Notes under the pieces: model-generated
What the model saw: only the letters and a program-made list of their open reading frames with translations
Told to the model about the DNA's origin: nothing
The model's database searches: none
Made by a program: the position numbers and the translations under genes
NCBI GenBank assembly: GCA_023055425.1
Contig: JALGPY010000003.1
Location: 17,853,001-17,917,000, forward strand
DNA from: Linanthus parryae
Lineage: Eukaryota; Streptophyta; Magnoliopsida; Ericales; Polemoniaceae
DNA: 64,000 nucleotides
Reading direction: 5' to 3'
Part shown: positions 35,521-47,078 of the stretch, piece by piece
Position numbering within the stretch: the first letter of the stretch is position 1
Layout: every line of letters begins with the position of its first letter

Positions 35521-38468
35521 CGCGCTTTGCTGCCAGGAACAATCAGAGGACTTACAACAGGTCTGGAAGGGCGATAGTCGAAAACTTTGAAGTCCCAACC
35601 GGAGGACATCAACCAGCTATCGTGGTGCCACCCATTACAGCAGAGCACTTCGATCTAAAATCATCCACCATCCAAACAGCCCAGACTCATTGTCCTTTCA
35701 ATGGGAAAGCAGATGAAGATCCGAACGACTTCCTTGGAAAGTTCGAAGACTACTGCAACAAGATTAAGTACAGAGGAGTTGAAGCGGATACGCTAAAGCT
35801 AATTCTATTCCCATACTGCTTGTTCAGAACAGCAAAAGACTGGCTGGAGGCAAGACCACCGAGGTCTATCACTACCTGGGAGGGGTGTGTTACTGATTTT
35901 TTGGCAAAATTCTACCCCGCTTCCCGTGTTATCAAGCTGCAGAGTGAGATCTTATCTTTCAAACAGAAGATGGGGGAAACGGTGGTAGACGCATGGGACA
36001 GGCTGATGAGACTCGTTAAAAGATGCCCCAATCACGGCTTCGGGGACGCAAAAATTCTGCAGGTATTCTACCACGCTCTTGACAGGGAGAATGCAGACAG
36101 GATTGACAGGGAAGCTGGGGGTAACTTTCTATACCATGTGGATAAAGACGGAGCCTACGAACTGATGAAACAATTAGCCAAACAGGATACTCGTCTGTTT
36201 GATGACCGCAGGCTCACAGCGCTAGCAGAACCAGTGGCTGATGACAGGATTGACAATCTGACAAAAGTGGTACAAGACTTAGTTAAAAAGGTGTATACAG
36301 AGAAGAAAACCGTGGAATCAGTGGATGAACCTGACCTCGACGCAGCAATTCTGGAGCTTCAGACCGAAGATGCCAATTATGTTCAGCAGCAGTGGGATCC
36401 TAGTCGCTACAGACCAGGCACACGTGACCATCCAGGGTTTCGTTACGGAAACCCCAATGCAGCAGTTTATGTGCCAGGATTCCAGCACAGGCCACAGGCA
36501 CAACAGACAGCCCCAGCACAGCACGCACCAGCAGCACCACCACAGCTAAATTTATCACAACAACATTTTGAGTCCTATATGGAGAAATTTAATAAGCAGT
36601 GGGAAGCTAGATTTTCGCAGATGGAGTCATTAACTGCCGATGTAAGCCAAATGAAAATTTCTATCCGCAACTTGGAGGTACAGAATGGTCAGCTTGCACA
36701 GAACAAGGCAGAACGAGCCCCAGGGAATTTACCATCAAATACAGTGAACAATCCACGCGCTCAAATCAATGCTATCACAACTCGGAGTGGAATTGCACTG
36801 CAGGATCCGCCGTATCCCAGTCATGCACGTGCAGAGAAGTCAAAGATCATTGAACACGAAGTGTTTGACAGGGAAGACAGCTCAACCGCTAACCCTCAAA
36901 AAAGGGGTTCGGTCGAGCAGGAAGCAGAGCAGACAAATGAGGGTAATCCAGAAACAGTGCCAATCTCTAAGGAGGTACCTTACCCTCTGAAGACACGTAA
37001 GAGAGATGACAGTAAAGACTACGCCAGATTTCTGGAGGTATTCAAGCAATTACAGATAAACATACCTTTCGACGAAGCACTTGCCAAAATGCCTACTTAT
37101 GCAAAATTTCTCAAAGACATATTGTATGGGAGAAGGCGGATCAGCGACTTCGAAACAGTGAATCCGACGGCAGAAGCGAGCAGTTGTGTGAAAAACGGTC
37201 TACCACTGAAAAAGAAAGACCCGGGCAGTTTTGTTATTCCAGTAACTCTGGGCAGTGCATACACAGGAAAAGCCTTATGCGACTTGGGTGCCAGCATCAA
37301 CCTGATGCCACTAACCATCTTCAAAAGTCTGGGAGTCGGAGAACCACGGCCAACAAGAATTACGCTTCAAATGGCTGACAGATCTGTGAAACCTGCCTAT
37401 GGAGTAATTGAAGATATCCTGGTAAAAGTCGGAGAGCTTATTTTTCCAGCAGATTTTGTGATACTGGATATGGAGGCCGGAGAGGTCCCACTAATCTTGG
37501 GCAGACCCTTCCTAGCAACTATTGAAGCCATTATTAACTGCAAAAGTGGAGAGTTGTCTATGCATATCAATGAAGAAAAAGTGAAATTCAACGTCTTCAA
37601 ATCTCTCAAACTTCCTGATCATTACGGGCATGAAAACTGTTTTGCAGTGGAAGTAATTGATGATCTGGAGAGTGAGGAGATGGAAAATTTATGGGAGGAA
37701 TTTGAGGACATGTATCCAGAGGAAACAGAGGAGCACCAGGCTGAACAGATCATGGGAACAGAGAGCTGGGTCACTCTATATAAGGATGAAGGAGGCGAGC
37801 ATAAAATGACACTGGTCCCATCACTTCAGGAACCACCAGTCCTGGAATTGAAACAGTTGCCAGACCACCTCAGGTACGCTTTTATTGGTGAAAATGATAC
37901 TCTGCCGGTAATTGTTTCGTCTCTTCTATCTCAGGAACAGGAACAAAAGCTGCTGGAGGTACTTCGAGAGCATAAAGAAGCTATCGGATGGACAATTGCG
38001 GACCTAAAGGGAATCAATCCTGATTACTGCATGCACAAAATAAGAATTGAAGAAGGAAAGAAGCCAGTCATCCAACCTCAACGGAGACTAAACCCAATTA
38101 TGAAAGATGTGGTGCGTAAGGAGGTCATGAAGTGGCTAGAAGCAGGGATTATATACCCCATATCAGACAGCACCTGGGTCAGTCCTGTCCAGTGTGTACC
38201 AAAGAAAGGGGGTATTACAGTAGTACAAAACGCTGATCAGGAGCAGATCGCCCAGGGCACTGTCACTGGCTGGCGAATCTGTATGGATTATCGGAAGTTG
38301 AACGAAGCAACACTGAAAGATCACTTTCCGCTGCCATTCATGGACCAGATGTTGGACAGATTGGCCCACCATGCTTACTACTGCTTTCTTGACGGGTACT
38401 CCGGCTACAACCAGATCTATATAAATCCGGAAGATCAAGAAAAGACGACGTTCACCTGCCCATACTGA
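35520..38468 (+). pseudogene. Athila-like gag, protease and N-terminal RT
   Basis: Open from the insertion edge to a TGA at 38466. Gag core at about 35690-36230 (HCPFNGKADEDPNDFLGKF, WLEARPP, FLAKFYPASR), an A/Q/P-rich linker, the protease with CDLGASINLMPL (about 37279) and LILGRPFLAT (about 37492), then the RT start (KKPVIQPQRRLNP, VSPVQCVPKKGG, RICMDYRKLNEAT, DHFPLPFMDQ). The TGA sits where a sense codon is expected between the FTCPY and FAFRRMPFG segments. The frame start near 35466 is inside the insertion and is not the true gag start. Confidence 0.9.
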
Positions 38469-39428
38469 ACATTTGCCTTTAGACGAATGCCATTTGGATT
38501 ATGCAATGCTCCAGCAACATTCCAAAGATGTATGATGGCCATTTTCTCTGACATGATAGAGAAAAATTTGGAAGTTTTCATGGACGATTTTTCGTTATTT
38601 GGGGACAGCTTTGATGATTGCTTATACCATCTGGCCAGAGTTCTGATTCGATGCAGAAAAACTAATCTGGTACTCAACTGGGAAAAATGCCACTTCATGG
38701 TTACAGAAGGAATAGTGCTGGGACACAGGATTTCCAGCAAAGGACTGGAAGTAGACAGAGCAAAGATAGAGGTGATCAAGCAGTTACCATATCCAACCAT
38801 AGTGAAGGCAATCAAGAGTTTTTTGGGCCATGCAGGATTTTACAGAAGGTTTATCAAAGATTTCTCCAAAATTACAAAGCCACTATGTAATTTGTTGGGA
38901 AAAGATATGCCCTTCATATTTGACGAAGCCTTCAAAGAAGCCTTTGACGTACTTAAAGACAGACTGAAAACTGCACCCATTATCACAACGCCAGATTGGA
39001 CCCTCCCATTCGAGTTAATGTGTGACGCCAGTGATTACGCAGTGGGCGCAGTACTGGGACAGCGAAAAGATAAAGTGTGCAGTGTCATTTACTATGCCAG
39101 CAGGGTCCTTAATGAGGCACAGATTAATTACGGGACTACAGAGAAGGAGCTGCTGGCAGTCGTTTTTGCTCTGGATAAGTTCAGATCCTACCTGGTAGGT
39201 TCAAAAGTCATCATATTCACAGATCACAGTGCATTGAAATACTTACTGGAGAAAAAGGATGCAAAGCCAAGGCTGCTGCGTTGGATCCTGCTGATGCAGG
39301 AATTCGATGTCGAAATCAGGGATAAAAAGGTAGTTGAAAATGTGGTAGCTGATCATCAATCTCGCCTGGAAAACCCTACAGAAGAATTGGTACCAACTAA
39401 GAAAATTTCCCGGATGAGCATATTATGA
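38469..39428 (+). pseudogene. Athila-like RT C-terminal part and RNase H
   Basis: Continues the preceding frame after the [18 protein letters not shown] leads to the active site FMDD at 38577-38588, then the thumb/connection and a Ty3-type RNase H with [23 protein letters not shown] and TDHSALKYL. It ends with TGA at 39426, overlapping the ATG of the integrase frame (39425), which suggests a small shift. Alone it lacks the RT N-terminus and would not be active. Confidence 0.9.
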
Positions 39429-40237
39429 AGATCAAGACCAACAGACGACCCTGGTATTACGAAATAGCCAATTATTTGGTCAATGGAGCACTCCCTGAAG
39501 ACATCACCCCTTGGCAGAAAAAGAAGTTTATTTCAGAATGCAGGCACTATTTCTGGGACGATCCTTATCTATTCAAGCAAGGGGCAGATAATATTCTCCG
39601 TCGTTGCATCCCATGTCACGAGATTTTGGAGGTAATTCAGCACTGCCACTCAGCACAATGTGGGGGACACTTCAGCGGTCCGAGAACAGCCCACAAAGTG
39701 TTGCAGTCAGGATTTTTCTGGCCAACAGTCTTCAAGGATTGCCATGATTATGCGCAAAGTTGTGATCGCTGCCAACGTACAGGAAATATTTCCCAGAGAA
39801 ATGAAATGCCTATGACACTTTGGCAGGAAGTCGAGCCTTTTGACGTTTGGGGTATTGATTTTATGGGTCCATTCCCTTCGTCTCTGGGAAATCTCTACAT
39901 CTTACTGGAAGTAGACTACGTGTCAAAATGGGTGGAAGCTATGGCCTGTCAGAAGAACGATGCGGCAGTCGTGGAACGATTACTCAAACGCAACATCTTT
40001 ACCAGATTCGGAACGCCAAGGGCCATGGTCAGTGATGAAGGTTCTCATTTTATCAATAAGGTCTTCGCCAAGGTTCTAAAGCAGTACGGGGTGTCTATCC
40101 ATAAGGTGTCACTGCCTTATCACCCTCAGGCAAACGGGCAAGCAGAGGTGTCCAACAGGGAAATAAAGAGCATACTGGAGAAAACTGTGAATCCTGGCCG
40201 CAAGGACTGGTCATTAAAGCTGGATGGTGCGCTCTAG
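39425..40237 (+). pseudogene. Athila-like integrase, catalytic part
   Basis: N-terminal HHCC zinc finger (H...H in [13 protein letters not shown], then CDRCQ), first Asp in [11 protein letters not shown], second Asp in MVSDEGSHF, and Glu in [17 protein letters not shown] at 40235 interrupts where the family has tryptophan; further damage follows to 40540. Confidence 0.88.
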
Positions 40238-40737
40238 GCATACAGAAATGCTTACAAAACCCCGCTGGGAATGTCCCCATACCAGCTGGTGTTTGGAAAA
40301 GCATGTCACTTACCAGTAGAATTGGAGCACATAGCATACTGGTAAATCAAGCAGCTGAATATGGATCACAGCTTATCGGGAAACAAACGGAAGATGGCAC
40401 TCCTCGAACTAGAGGAATTTCGTAAAACCGCTTATGAGAGTGCAAAATTTATAAAGAAAAAACGAAGAAGTGGCATGACAATCGCATTCTACCAAAGAAG
40501 ATAGAAATTGGGCAGAAGGTTCTCCTTTACAACTCAAGGATGAAATTCTATCCAGGGAAGCTGCGCTCAAGATGGTCTGGACCATTCATTGTGAAAGACA
40601 TTACATCATGGGGAGTGGTGGAGCTGGAGAACCCAAGGGATAATACAGTTTTCAAGGTGAATGGGAACAGATTCAAGCGATACAGAGATCCTCAAGAGAT
40701 CATAGAGGTAGAGGCAATCTACCTTGACCTTCCTTGA
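40238..40737 (+). pseudogene. Athila-like integrase C-terminal part, frameshifted
   Basis: The region continues the integrase after the TAG ([21 protein letters not shown] in frame to 40343), then frameshifts. The SH3-like C-terminal segment is open again from 40540 (FYPGKLRSRWSGPF, FKVNGNRFKRY), ending at 40737. No chromodomain is present. Confidence 0.8.
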
Positions 40738-40919
40738 TCACAACAGAGGTAACAAGGTCGGGTTGTCGAGTGTTAATCACAAGCGCTGGTTGGGAGGCAA
40801 CCCAACGTAGATTAGTTGTTTTTATATATTTAGTATTTATTATAAAATGTTCATAATTTGAGAGAAAAGTGAGAAAGAGGGGTTTAATATTGAATTCAGT
40901 GTTTCAGGAATCATAGGTA

Positions 40920-41393
40920 TGCGTTCAAACGCAGGAGCCGTGCGTTCAAACCCAAAAGGCGCGTTCAAACGCAGAACCGCCACCCAACCGCAGAAACCCT
41001 GACAACCAGCTAACACATGTGCGTTCAGACGCACGAGATGCGTTCAAACGCAAGAGAAAAGAAGGACTGGAAAAGCCTAAGGACGTGCGTTTAAACGCAG
41101 AAGGAGCGTTAGAACGCAGGAACCAATCAGCAGAGATTCTAGAGAGAAGGCATGCGTCTAAACGCACAGTGTGCGTTCAAACGCAACTCATCAGAAGAAT
41201 TGCAGAAACAAGGAGTGCGTTCAAACGCAGATCACGTGCGTTCAAACGCAGTTCACCAAACCCAGAATATTCAGAGAACATCAAGTTGTGCGTTCAAACG
41301 CACAGTGTGCGTTCAAACGCAGATCAAGAAAATTTCAAATTCCCAGAAAAAGTGAAGCAGTGCGTTCAAACGCAGAAGATGCGTTCAAACGCA
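40920..41393. repeat. Palindrome array 2 (internal), fifteen TGCGT-N4-ACGCA units
   Basis: Units start at 40920, 40941, 40960, 41020, 41039, 41086, 41105, 41153, 41172, 41216, 41237, 41289, 41308, 41361 and 41380; those at 40941, 40960 and 41105 have one or two changes. The usual unit is TGCGTTCAAACGCA; variants have centres TCAG, TTAA and CTAA. Neighbouring units are often 19 or 21 bp apart. The array lies between integrase and the third ORF and ends 84 bp before a TATATA box. Confidence 0.9.
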
Positions 41394-41477
41394 CAATCAA
41401 GCGGGATCAGAAAATTTTGAAAAATTTGAAAAAATTTGAATTTCAGGGGCCATTCTGCAATTCCTGAAAGTTTGCCA

Positions 41478-41483
41478 TATATA
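41478..41483 (+). promoter_or_regulatory. Candidate internal TATA box upstream of the third ORF
   Basis: TATATA in GCCATATATACTG, followed by a CT-rich leader-like stretch to the ATG at 41791. Its distance from the palindrome array equals that in the LTRs. Confidence 0.5.
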
Positions 41484-41790
41484 CTGTACGGGTGAAAGTG
41501 ACTCATTTTCACTCCAGTCAACCAGTTTTCAATTCTCTCTCTAGAAATTCTCTCTGCCCTAGCAGCCGCCAGAAGCAGTCATCCACCAGCAATCTCGGAA
41601 TACCACCGCAGGAACACCAGAAAGTCAGAAACAGTGTGGGGGTGGTCAAACTCATCTGATCCAAACATCTACAGATCCTCTTCACAGAGCAGTTTCCAGA
41701 TCTGTACCCGTAAGATTAACTTCGGGTAGCCAGGTTCTGTTTTTTTCTCTCTCTTTGAAGATTTCCAATTTTTTTACTTGATTTTTTGAA

Positions 41791-43476
41791 ATGGATGAGG
41801 ACAGACCGTATATGAGGCCTGATAGGGCAATCGCACCCTTGAACATCATAGATTGCAGACTGCTTAGGGTTGACCATTTCTGTGACCATAGATTTGTCAA
41901 TATGGAGGCTCACCGTTTCTTTTTGCAAGACAAAAAGATTAGGTATGACATACCCGCTGAGAGAACATTTCCCCGTGATAGAGTGGCTATGGGGGACCAC
42001 CTGTTCAACTTTACTGGGCAGGATCATTTTGGGGACTTGTTTACCGGCTTTACCAATCTGCAAGTCAGTTCTGTGCTGGCTAAGGAGATTTTCAGTAATC
42101 TCCAGCAGTGCATGAACAGTGAAGCCCAGTCAATTGACTGGATTTACTGCAGAAAGAGATGGACTCGGATCACCCCAGAGAGTATTCGAGAGAGTTTGGG
42201 TCTGGAATTAGTGTTAGACGATTGTCAGTTTCAGGAACTAAGGCGTCATCCCTTCGAACAGCTTAGCGAACAAATCCTAAACACCTTGTGTGCGGGTGTA
42301 CCAGGCGCTGCTTGGTACTACCCTCACCAGAGTCCTTCCTACCGGAAACTCCCTGCTACCTATTTGATTCGAGAGGCGAGATGGTGGACTGAGTGGGTCA
42401 ACAACCGGATTGTGGGCATTAAACACTTCACCCGTATAGATTATAATATTGCCTTTTTGGTGTACTGTCTGATGGCCAGAGAGCCTGTGAGCCTCCCGGA
42501 GATTATTTGTGAGTTTTTTCGGGAACGAAGAGAGTCCCACAGTAAGAAGGGTTTAGGTCTTCTGGGGATGTTGACTAAAATGGCACAGGATTATCAGGTG
42601 GCCATTCCTGGTGAGCTGAGAGATATCCGACCAGTGCAGGTACGCAAGTACCGCAACATGAGATGTGCTTTGCATGAGGCTCTGCATGGGCCTCCAGAAT
42701 ATGTCCAAGTGGACGATGATGATGATGATGATGATGATGGTGCTCCGCCTCATGGTGGGGGTGCTCGCATGCCACCGCCACCTCCACCCGGTGACGGGGG
42801 TTTTCCAGCCTTACCAGGCCCCCTTCGACTGCCACGATCTGCTAGTTCCAGTGAACACAGGCAGACCGAGCCCGACCTAGGGCAGTCCAGCAGAGGGGCC
42901 AGGCGCAGTTCTTTTGGGCGCCTGGAGAGGACTGAGCATGAGGAATGGGTCAGGAAGAAAATTAAGGCCCAAGAAAAAATGCAGAACTACCTGGTAAGGA
43001 CGGTCAAGAAAATGGCCAGGGGTCTTGGAAAGTTGTTCAAGACCCAGAAGCATATTTACCACGCTAACACCGCTGCCTTGCGAGCTCATGAGGCGGCACT
43101 CGCTGAAATTCAGAGCAATATGCGTGGTAAGAAATTTAACTTCCCGGACCACTATTCGAGTGATAATTGTCCCAGTTGGACAATGGAGGATAGTAGGCCA
43201 TATGACACCTTCTCTGGCCATGACCCCACACCGAGTCCGGAACACGCAGACAGTGTTGGCGACCCCGGCAGACCCGGTACCCAGTACCCACCTAGGCAGC
43301 ATGTAGACCCAGGGGCCAGCAGTGCCCATCCCGTTGCCAGCCACGCTGGTACCGCTGCCGCAGCCCGACAGGCTGCGAGGAAACGTCCCAGAGGGCGCAC
43401 CCCTGAACCATCTCCAGAGCCGACTGACCAGTCTACTCCAGAGAACACAGATTCGAGTTACAGGCCAGATCAGTAG
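41791..43476 (+). CDS. Athila-like third ORF, plant-transposon-protein-like, 561 codons
   Basis: An intact frame in the position where Athila elements carry an extra or env-like ORF. No signal peptide or membrane segment is evident, so an envelope role is not supported. Residues about 110-290 (WTRITPESIRESLGLE, LPATYLIREARWW, RIDYNIAFLVYCLM, LLGMLTKMAQDY) resemble the putative plant transposon protein domain found near Gypsy pol genes; this is recognition by eye. A run of aspartates and then prolines follows (about 308-332), then a basic predicted helical stretch (about 385-450) and a Pro/Ser-rich tail. ATG 41791 is preceded by a ~300-bp untranslated-like leader. Function is unknown. Confidence 0.8.
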   Translation: MDEDRPYMRPDRAIAPLNIIDCRLLRVDHFCDHRFVNMEAHRFFLQDKKIRYDIPAERTFPRDRVAMGDHLFNFTGQDHFGDLFTGFTNLQVSSVLAKEIFSNLQQCMNSEAQSIDWIYCRKRWTRITPESIRESLGLELVLDDCQFQELRRHPFEQLSEQILNTLCAGVPGAAWYYPHQSPSYRKLPATYLIREARWWTEWVNNRIVGIKHFTRIDYNIAFLVYCLMAREPVSLPEIICEFFRERRESHSKKGLGLLGMLTKMAQDYQVAIPGELRDIRPVQVRKYRNMRCALHEALHGPPEYVQVDDDDDDDDDGAPPHGGGARMPPPPPPGDGGFPALPGPLRLPRSASSSEHRQTEPDLGQSSRGARRSSFGRLERTEHEEWVRKKIKAQEKMQNYLVRTVKKMARGLGKLFKTQKHIYHANTAALRAHEAALAEIQSNMRGKKFNFPDHYSSDNCPSWTMEDSRPYDTFSGHDPTPSPEHADSVGDPGRPGTQYPPRQHVDPGASSAHPVASHAGTAAAARQAARKRPRGRTPEPSPEPTDQSTPENTDSSYRPDQ

Positions 43477-43658
43477 TGTCGCGAGGACGCGCCACCTCTA
43501 GTGTGGGGGTGGGGAATCGTGTCCTCCTGCATAGCCATGTCAGCATATTTTTGTCAATTTTATTTTAATTTTGTTTTCATTTTTGAGTCAGCATGTTTAT
43601 TATGTTGAGTCTACCCACCGACTTTTCTGACCTTGCATATATATATATATATATATTA

Positions 43659-43701
<43 letters not shown>

Positions 43702-44814
43702 TTTAAAATCTTTTGAGAAAGGGCAACTTAAGACCTAGAAACTGAAGAGAATCCAATGAAAGAGCTCATGAGAGTAGGAAGCACCGTAGTAGGGATACTT
43801 CAAATTTTAGTATTTTGTGCGCAAGTCTCACGACAGGATGTCCCGGGTATTCAGAAATGGTGAAAGTAGATAACAGGCATACTTTTGGCTTCTCTAGTGT
43901 GCTAGGTGGATTTGGTCTCTAGATAGTTGAATACTCCGTTTCCCGTGGAAACTTGTGGACTCTTCGAATCTGGGGTGGACCTTCGTGTAGAGTCGGTTTC
44001 ATGTGGTACAAGTCTTCGGCCTAAGCGAAGTCGGGGAATGTACACCACCATCCTTTAAGGTGGTTCCAAGAGAAAATCCTAAAAAGCCCGCACTCTTAAG
44101 CTCTACTGCACAGTTGTAAAAACAGAGGAGATATATAAAAAAAAAATAAAAATAAAAAAAAAATTATAAAATCTGAAGAAAAAAAAAAACAAATAAATAT
44201 TTTTTGTGCTTCAAGGAGAAAAAACATAATGTGCTTCCGTTCACACGGAAAATTTGGATTCAATCCAATCTAGAGCTTAAGAGGGAAACTAAAGTCAAGC
44301 CGTATTACACAGGAGCTGTGTCTCCCAGCAATGGGACAATTTGCAATTCAAAAGCAATAACGGCTAAGAGGGTCTGAAAACCTCAAATGATTTGGCGAAG
44401 AAAAACTATCTAGTGACTTAAGATGCCTGGACCCTCTTAGTCAAAAGACGTGCTTTATCTTGGTTTGGTTTGGTGGATGTTTGGGGACACCTTAGTGAGT
44501 TTGTGCACATGATCATTTTATACCATTTCTTGCTACGTGTTGTGGAATTTCAAGGTGAGCTTGTGAGGATTTGATGATTTCAGTTTATGATAGAGAGGTT
44601 GCCCAATCTCAGAAAAAATTGTGTGTCTTGAGTCAGTTTGTGTATATTCTGCGTCTGAGTCAGTAAGCTGTTGAGTCTTTTGGTCTGTAGCATGAATCTG
44701 TGATAAAGGGGAGAAGTATGCAATTGAAGTATGCAAAAGAAGGGTCTGCAAGGCACTATGCAAGGGTCTGCTCGGGACGAGCAGAGTTTAATGTGGGGGT
44801 ATTTTGATAGCTTG
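43477..44814 (+). other. Athila-like 3' untranslated region and polypurine tract
   Basis: No supported gene. It contains a (TA)n microsatellite (about 43637-43698), an A-rich stretch (44133-44195) and GTGGGGGT purine runs near 43503 and at 44803-44810; the latter adjoins the 3' LTR and is the likely PPT. Confidence 0.7.
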
Positions 44815-46469
44815 AAAATGGGATTAGTCTGGGACATCTTTTTACCATTGGTTCTAACCCTGTGAGAGTTGAGTTTGCCCATTTTCAGCTTATTTTCCAC
44901 TTGATACGAGGCAGAGACTTATAGGACATGATCGTAAGATTTGAGTAATTTCATGCGTAATTTTGTTTGTTGGGTATGATCGCGGGTACATGTTATGATG
45001 TGCAGGTAACAGGTGTCGAGAAATGCATGAGATTGTCTTGGATTTGGAGGCAGCGTATCAAGAAAGCTGAGCAGAAAAGTGCAGAAAAATTCAAGTTGTG
45101 CGTTCAGACGCAGGAGCTGCGTTCAGACGCACCACATGGCAGCAGAAGAAGAAAGGTAGAAAAAAGGCTAAGTTTGTGCGTTCAGACGCACAGACCTGCG
45201 TTCAGACGCAGGACTCGACTCCAGGATTGTGAAGGCCAAGTTGTGCATTCAGACGCAGGGGAGCTGCGTTCAGACGCACAAGTCCGAGAAGCCAGAAGAA
45301 AGAAGAGGAGAATTGGTTAAGGGATGCGTTCAAACGCAGGAGATGTGCGTTCAGACGCACTGCGTTTGAACGCAGGGAAGCTGCGTTCGAACGCACGTTG
45401 AGTTTCCAGAAGCTTCCAGGACGGGTTTTTGCAAGGGTAGAACAGGAATTTCGTGCATCAGTTTAGAGACTGTGGCAGTATAAAAGGACGTGTCCCAGCA
45501 CAGAATTAGGGTTACTCACACATACACAATCATCATCACAGCAGCCAGTATCAGAGCCGTCATGATTGGAACAGTTTTTCAGTATTCATCCATAAACTCG
45601 TTTGATCTTTTCTTCTTTCTTTTATGAAACAGTGTTTTTCAATAATGCAAGCTAGCTAAGCCTTTTCCCTAGGTTCTTGGTGAACCTAGGGTTTATGAAT
45701 TCAGCAGACTGGTTTGTTTGATTTTCAGATGCATGACTAGTTGAAGTCTTAATACAGGATGGATTGTTTATTAACTTGTCTTTGATTTTATGTACATACA
45801 TGAATGGCCTGATCACCCAGGAGTGTTATAGACAAGATCTGGTGCACGAGAGTGGCCAGTGAGAGTTAGGAAGAAAAGACAGGATTTAATACCCTATCTT
45901 GATGGACCGAGAGGTGAAAAGAACCAGGGTGTTAGCCAGAAGCATTAGACTAACTGCTAGACGTTTAGGGGGAGACTGAGAGGAGAACCTGTGACCCTAG
46001 TGGACTTAGAGCAAACCTGCAGATTTAGGTGGACCGAGAGGACCCGAAATTTGTGGGAGAGTGACACGTACATGAGACCGAGAGGAGATTGTACTATTGG
46101 TATGCTGGCATAAACAAGACTACTGTGTGTTTCTGAAATCAAGTACACCAGGCAAGCTGGAAAGAAACCCTAGGGGATCCTGGGACCTAGATTCTAAGAA
46201 TCATCAATTTTTACAACTACCACAATTCCTGAAAATTATTTAAAAGGAAAATAAAATAATCTTTTCTAAATATTGCTTTATTTACTGCAAACTAGTTGAG
46301 TATAATCACATCCCAACCTTCCTCCTTTTTTACAAGCTTTGTATCGAGTTCTATTTCTAATAAGTAAAACTTAAACTGTTCTCGAGGGTTTGACAACCAG
46401 AGTCATAAATACATACTCTATATTACTTGATCGTACACTTGCGAAAAAGCAGATAGGTTTACGCTGTCA
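44815..46469 (+). repeat. Athila-like 3' LTR
   Basis: 1655 bp, pairs with 33019-34664. It has ten palindrome units where the 5' LTR has nine. Confidence 0.93.
45099..45395. repeat. Palindrome array 3 (3' LTR), ten TGCGT-N4-ACGCA units
   Basis: Units start at 45099, 45118, 45177, 45197, 45244 (one arm change), 45265, 45325, 45346, 45361 and 45382. The units at 45244 and 45265 correspond to a single fused unit at 33458 in the 5' LTR. The TATAAAA at 45479-45485 starts 83 bp after the array. Confidence 0.9.
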
Positions 46470-46474
46470 CGGTG

Positions 46475-46939
46475 TTAGTCACGGTGGTGGTGGTGGTGGT
46501 CGGAGAGAAAGAAGAAGATGAGGATGGTGATGATTGTGAGGGAGTAGAGTTGGTTTAAATATAGGGAAAGAGAAGGAGGTGGAAGATGAGGATTATAAGG
46601 ACGGTGGCGGTGTTGTTGTTGTGGCCGTGAGGGAGAAGAGGAAAAGTTTGAGATGAATAAGAAATGAAGAAGAAGACAAGGAAAAAAAACGTCTGGTGAA
46701 AAAAATATCTTCAAGTATTTTAATTGTTGTTAGAAATGATTGAATGTGGCTCATGCACCAATTGCTAGAGTAATTAGGTGTAGCACTCACATCAAAAATC
46801 GTGGTGGTTGCACACGGGTTAGTAACCGATTAAATAAAATATTCATGTTTCAAGTTACGACTATTAATGTAACGTGTTCTGAATTCAGCTACGTTCTAAA
46901 AATATGATGAATTACCCAAATATTATTTTCGCAACTAGA

Positions 46940-47017
<78 letters not shown>

Positions 47018-47068
47018 TTGGTCTCTAAATTACTAAATAACCCCCTAATAATTATACGGGGTATTACA
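46475..47068 (-). repeat. Gag-only element LTR, copy B, right part
   Basis: Continues 30623-33018 after the Athila-like insertion and matches 19224-19923. It includes a shorter ATT microsatellite (about 46940-47016) and ends GTATTACA. Confidence 0.87.
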
Positions 47069-47078
47069 TCCTCCCCCC

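Larger units (their letters stand above)
33019..46469 (+). mobile_element. Athila-like Gypsy retrotransposon, 13.45 kb
   Basis: LTRs 33019-34664 and 44815-46469, both TGATAGCTTG to GCTGTCA, with the duplication CGGTG at 33014-33018 and 46470-46474. An Asp-tRNA-type primer site follows at 34671. Order gag, protease, RT, RNase H, integrase, then a third ORF, with FMDD at the RT site and CDLGASINLMP in the protease, is typical of the Athila lineage. Gag is split by a ~0.5-kb insertion and pol has a few point stops. The two LTRs differ at few positions, so insertion is fairly recent and later than the segmental duplication. Confidence 0.93.

Noticed and set aside
40946..41467. Overlapping frames with repeated CVQTQ, AFKRR or RSNA peptides, also at 33181-33661 and 44967-45396
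   Set aside because: The peptides are the three-frame translation of the TGCGTTCAAACGCA palindromes; none has a supported start or a conserved partner.
42553..42880. His/Ile/Met-rich frames over the third ORF
   Set aside because: They are other-frame readings of its aspartate-codon run.
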